From: Tepidimicrobium sp.
GTDB lineage: Bacteria > Bacillota > Clostridia > Tissierellales > Tepidimicrobiaceae
DNA length: 5,441 bases
Direction: 5' to 3'
NCBI GenBank assembly: GCA_012839395.1
Contig: DUNJ01000110.1
Coordinates: 1 to 5,441 of the forward strand
The notes beneath the pieces are model-generated. The model worked only from the letters and a program-made list of their open reading frames with translations, was not told the DNA's origin and made no database searches. Below, piece by piece: positions 5,419 through 5,441 of this stretch; position 1 is the stretch's first letter, and every line of letters begins with the position of its first letter. Position numbers and translations under genes: made by a program.

Positions 5419-5441
5419 GTGATCTACTGCCAAGACCATTA
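5419..5441 (+). CDS. Probable start of a further operon gene, cut by the window end
   Basis: A GTG at 5419 lies one base after the aldolase stop. AAAGGGG (5407-5412) is a suitable ribosome-binding site six bases upstream. The frame reads (M)IYCQDH and stays open to the window edge. Only seven full codons are visible, so the family cannot be recognised. The tight coupling suggests a third gene of the aminotransferase-aldolase operon, but a chance frame is possible. Confidence 0.4.

Noticed and set aside
1..5441. tRNA, rRNA, CRISPR array, riboswitch or insertion sequence
   Set aside because: No cloverleaf, regularly spaced repeats, transposase or structured leader was seen. The only long hairpin is the terminator at 26-53.

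Overview
The window looks like a low-GC Gram-positive chromosome, most likely from a clostridial (Bacillota) anaerobe. The DNA is AT-rich, with heavy use of ATA isoleucine and AGA/AGG arginine codons. Ribosome-binding sites are strong and purine-rich, promoters are TTGACA/TGnTAnAAT-like, and gene spacing is tight. The possible trace of an aldehyde:ferredoxin oxidoreductase gene also fits an anaerobe. The genus cannot be told from this sequence.

Layout from left to right: a strong hairpin terminator (26-53); a 22-codon minus-strand reading frame that looks like the leftover 5' end of an aldehyde:ferredoxin oxidoreductase gene (102-170); an FGGY-family sugar kinase (193-1800, minus); a TetR/AcrR-family regulator (about 1822-2562, minus); a compact divergent control region (about 2564-2733); a class III, PLP-dependent aminotransferase of the glutamate-1-semialdehyde aminomutase type (2734-4209, plus); a class II aldolase/adducin-family protein with a second, degenerate aldolase domain (4224-5417, plus); and probably the first codons of another gene cut by the window end (5419-5441).

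The control region is the clearest piece of logic. Two nearly identical perfect palindromes (core GAGTGAATATTCACTC) sit immediately downstream of the -10 boxes of two divergent promoters, where transcription should start. The simplest reading is that the TetR protein represses both its own operon (regulator, kinase, former oxidoreductase) and the opposite operon (aminotransferase, aldolase and onward), and that a pathway metabolite relieves this.

Together the genes suggest an uncharacterised catabolic module for an amino-substituted or otherwise modified sugar or polyol. The aminotransferase would remove or move an amino group, the kinase would phosphorylate the resulting sugar, and the zinc aldolase would split the sugar phosphate into a three-carbon phosphate and a short aldehyde. 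An aldehyde:ferredoxin oxidoreductase could once have oxidised that aldehyde. The enzyme families are well supported; the substrate and the order of steps are inference.
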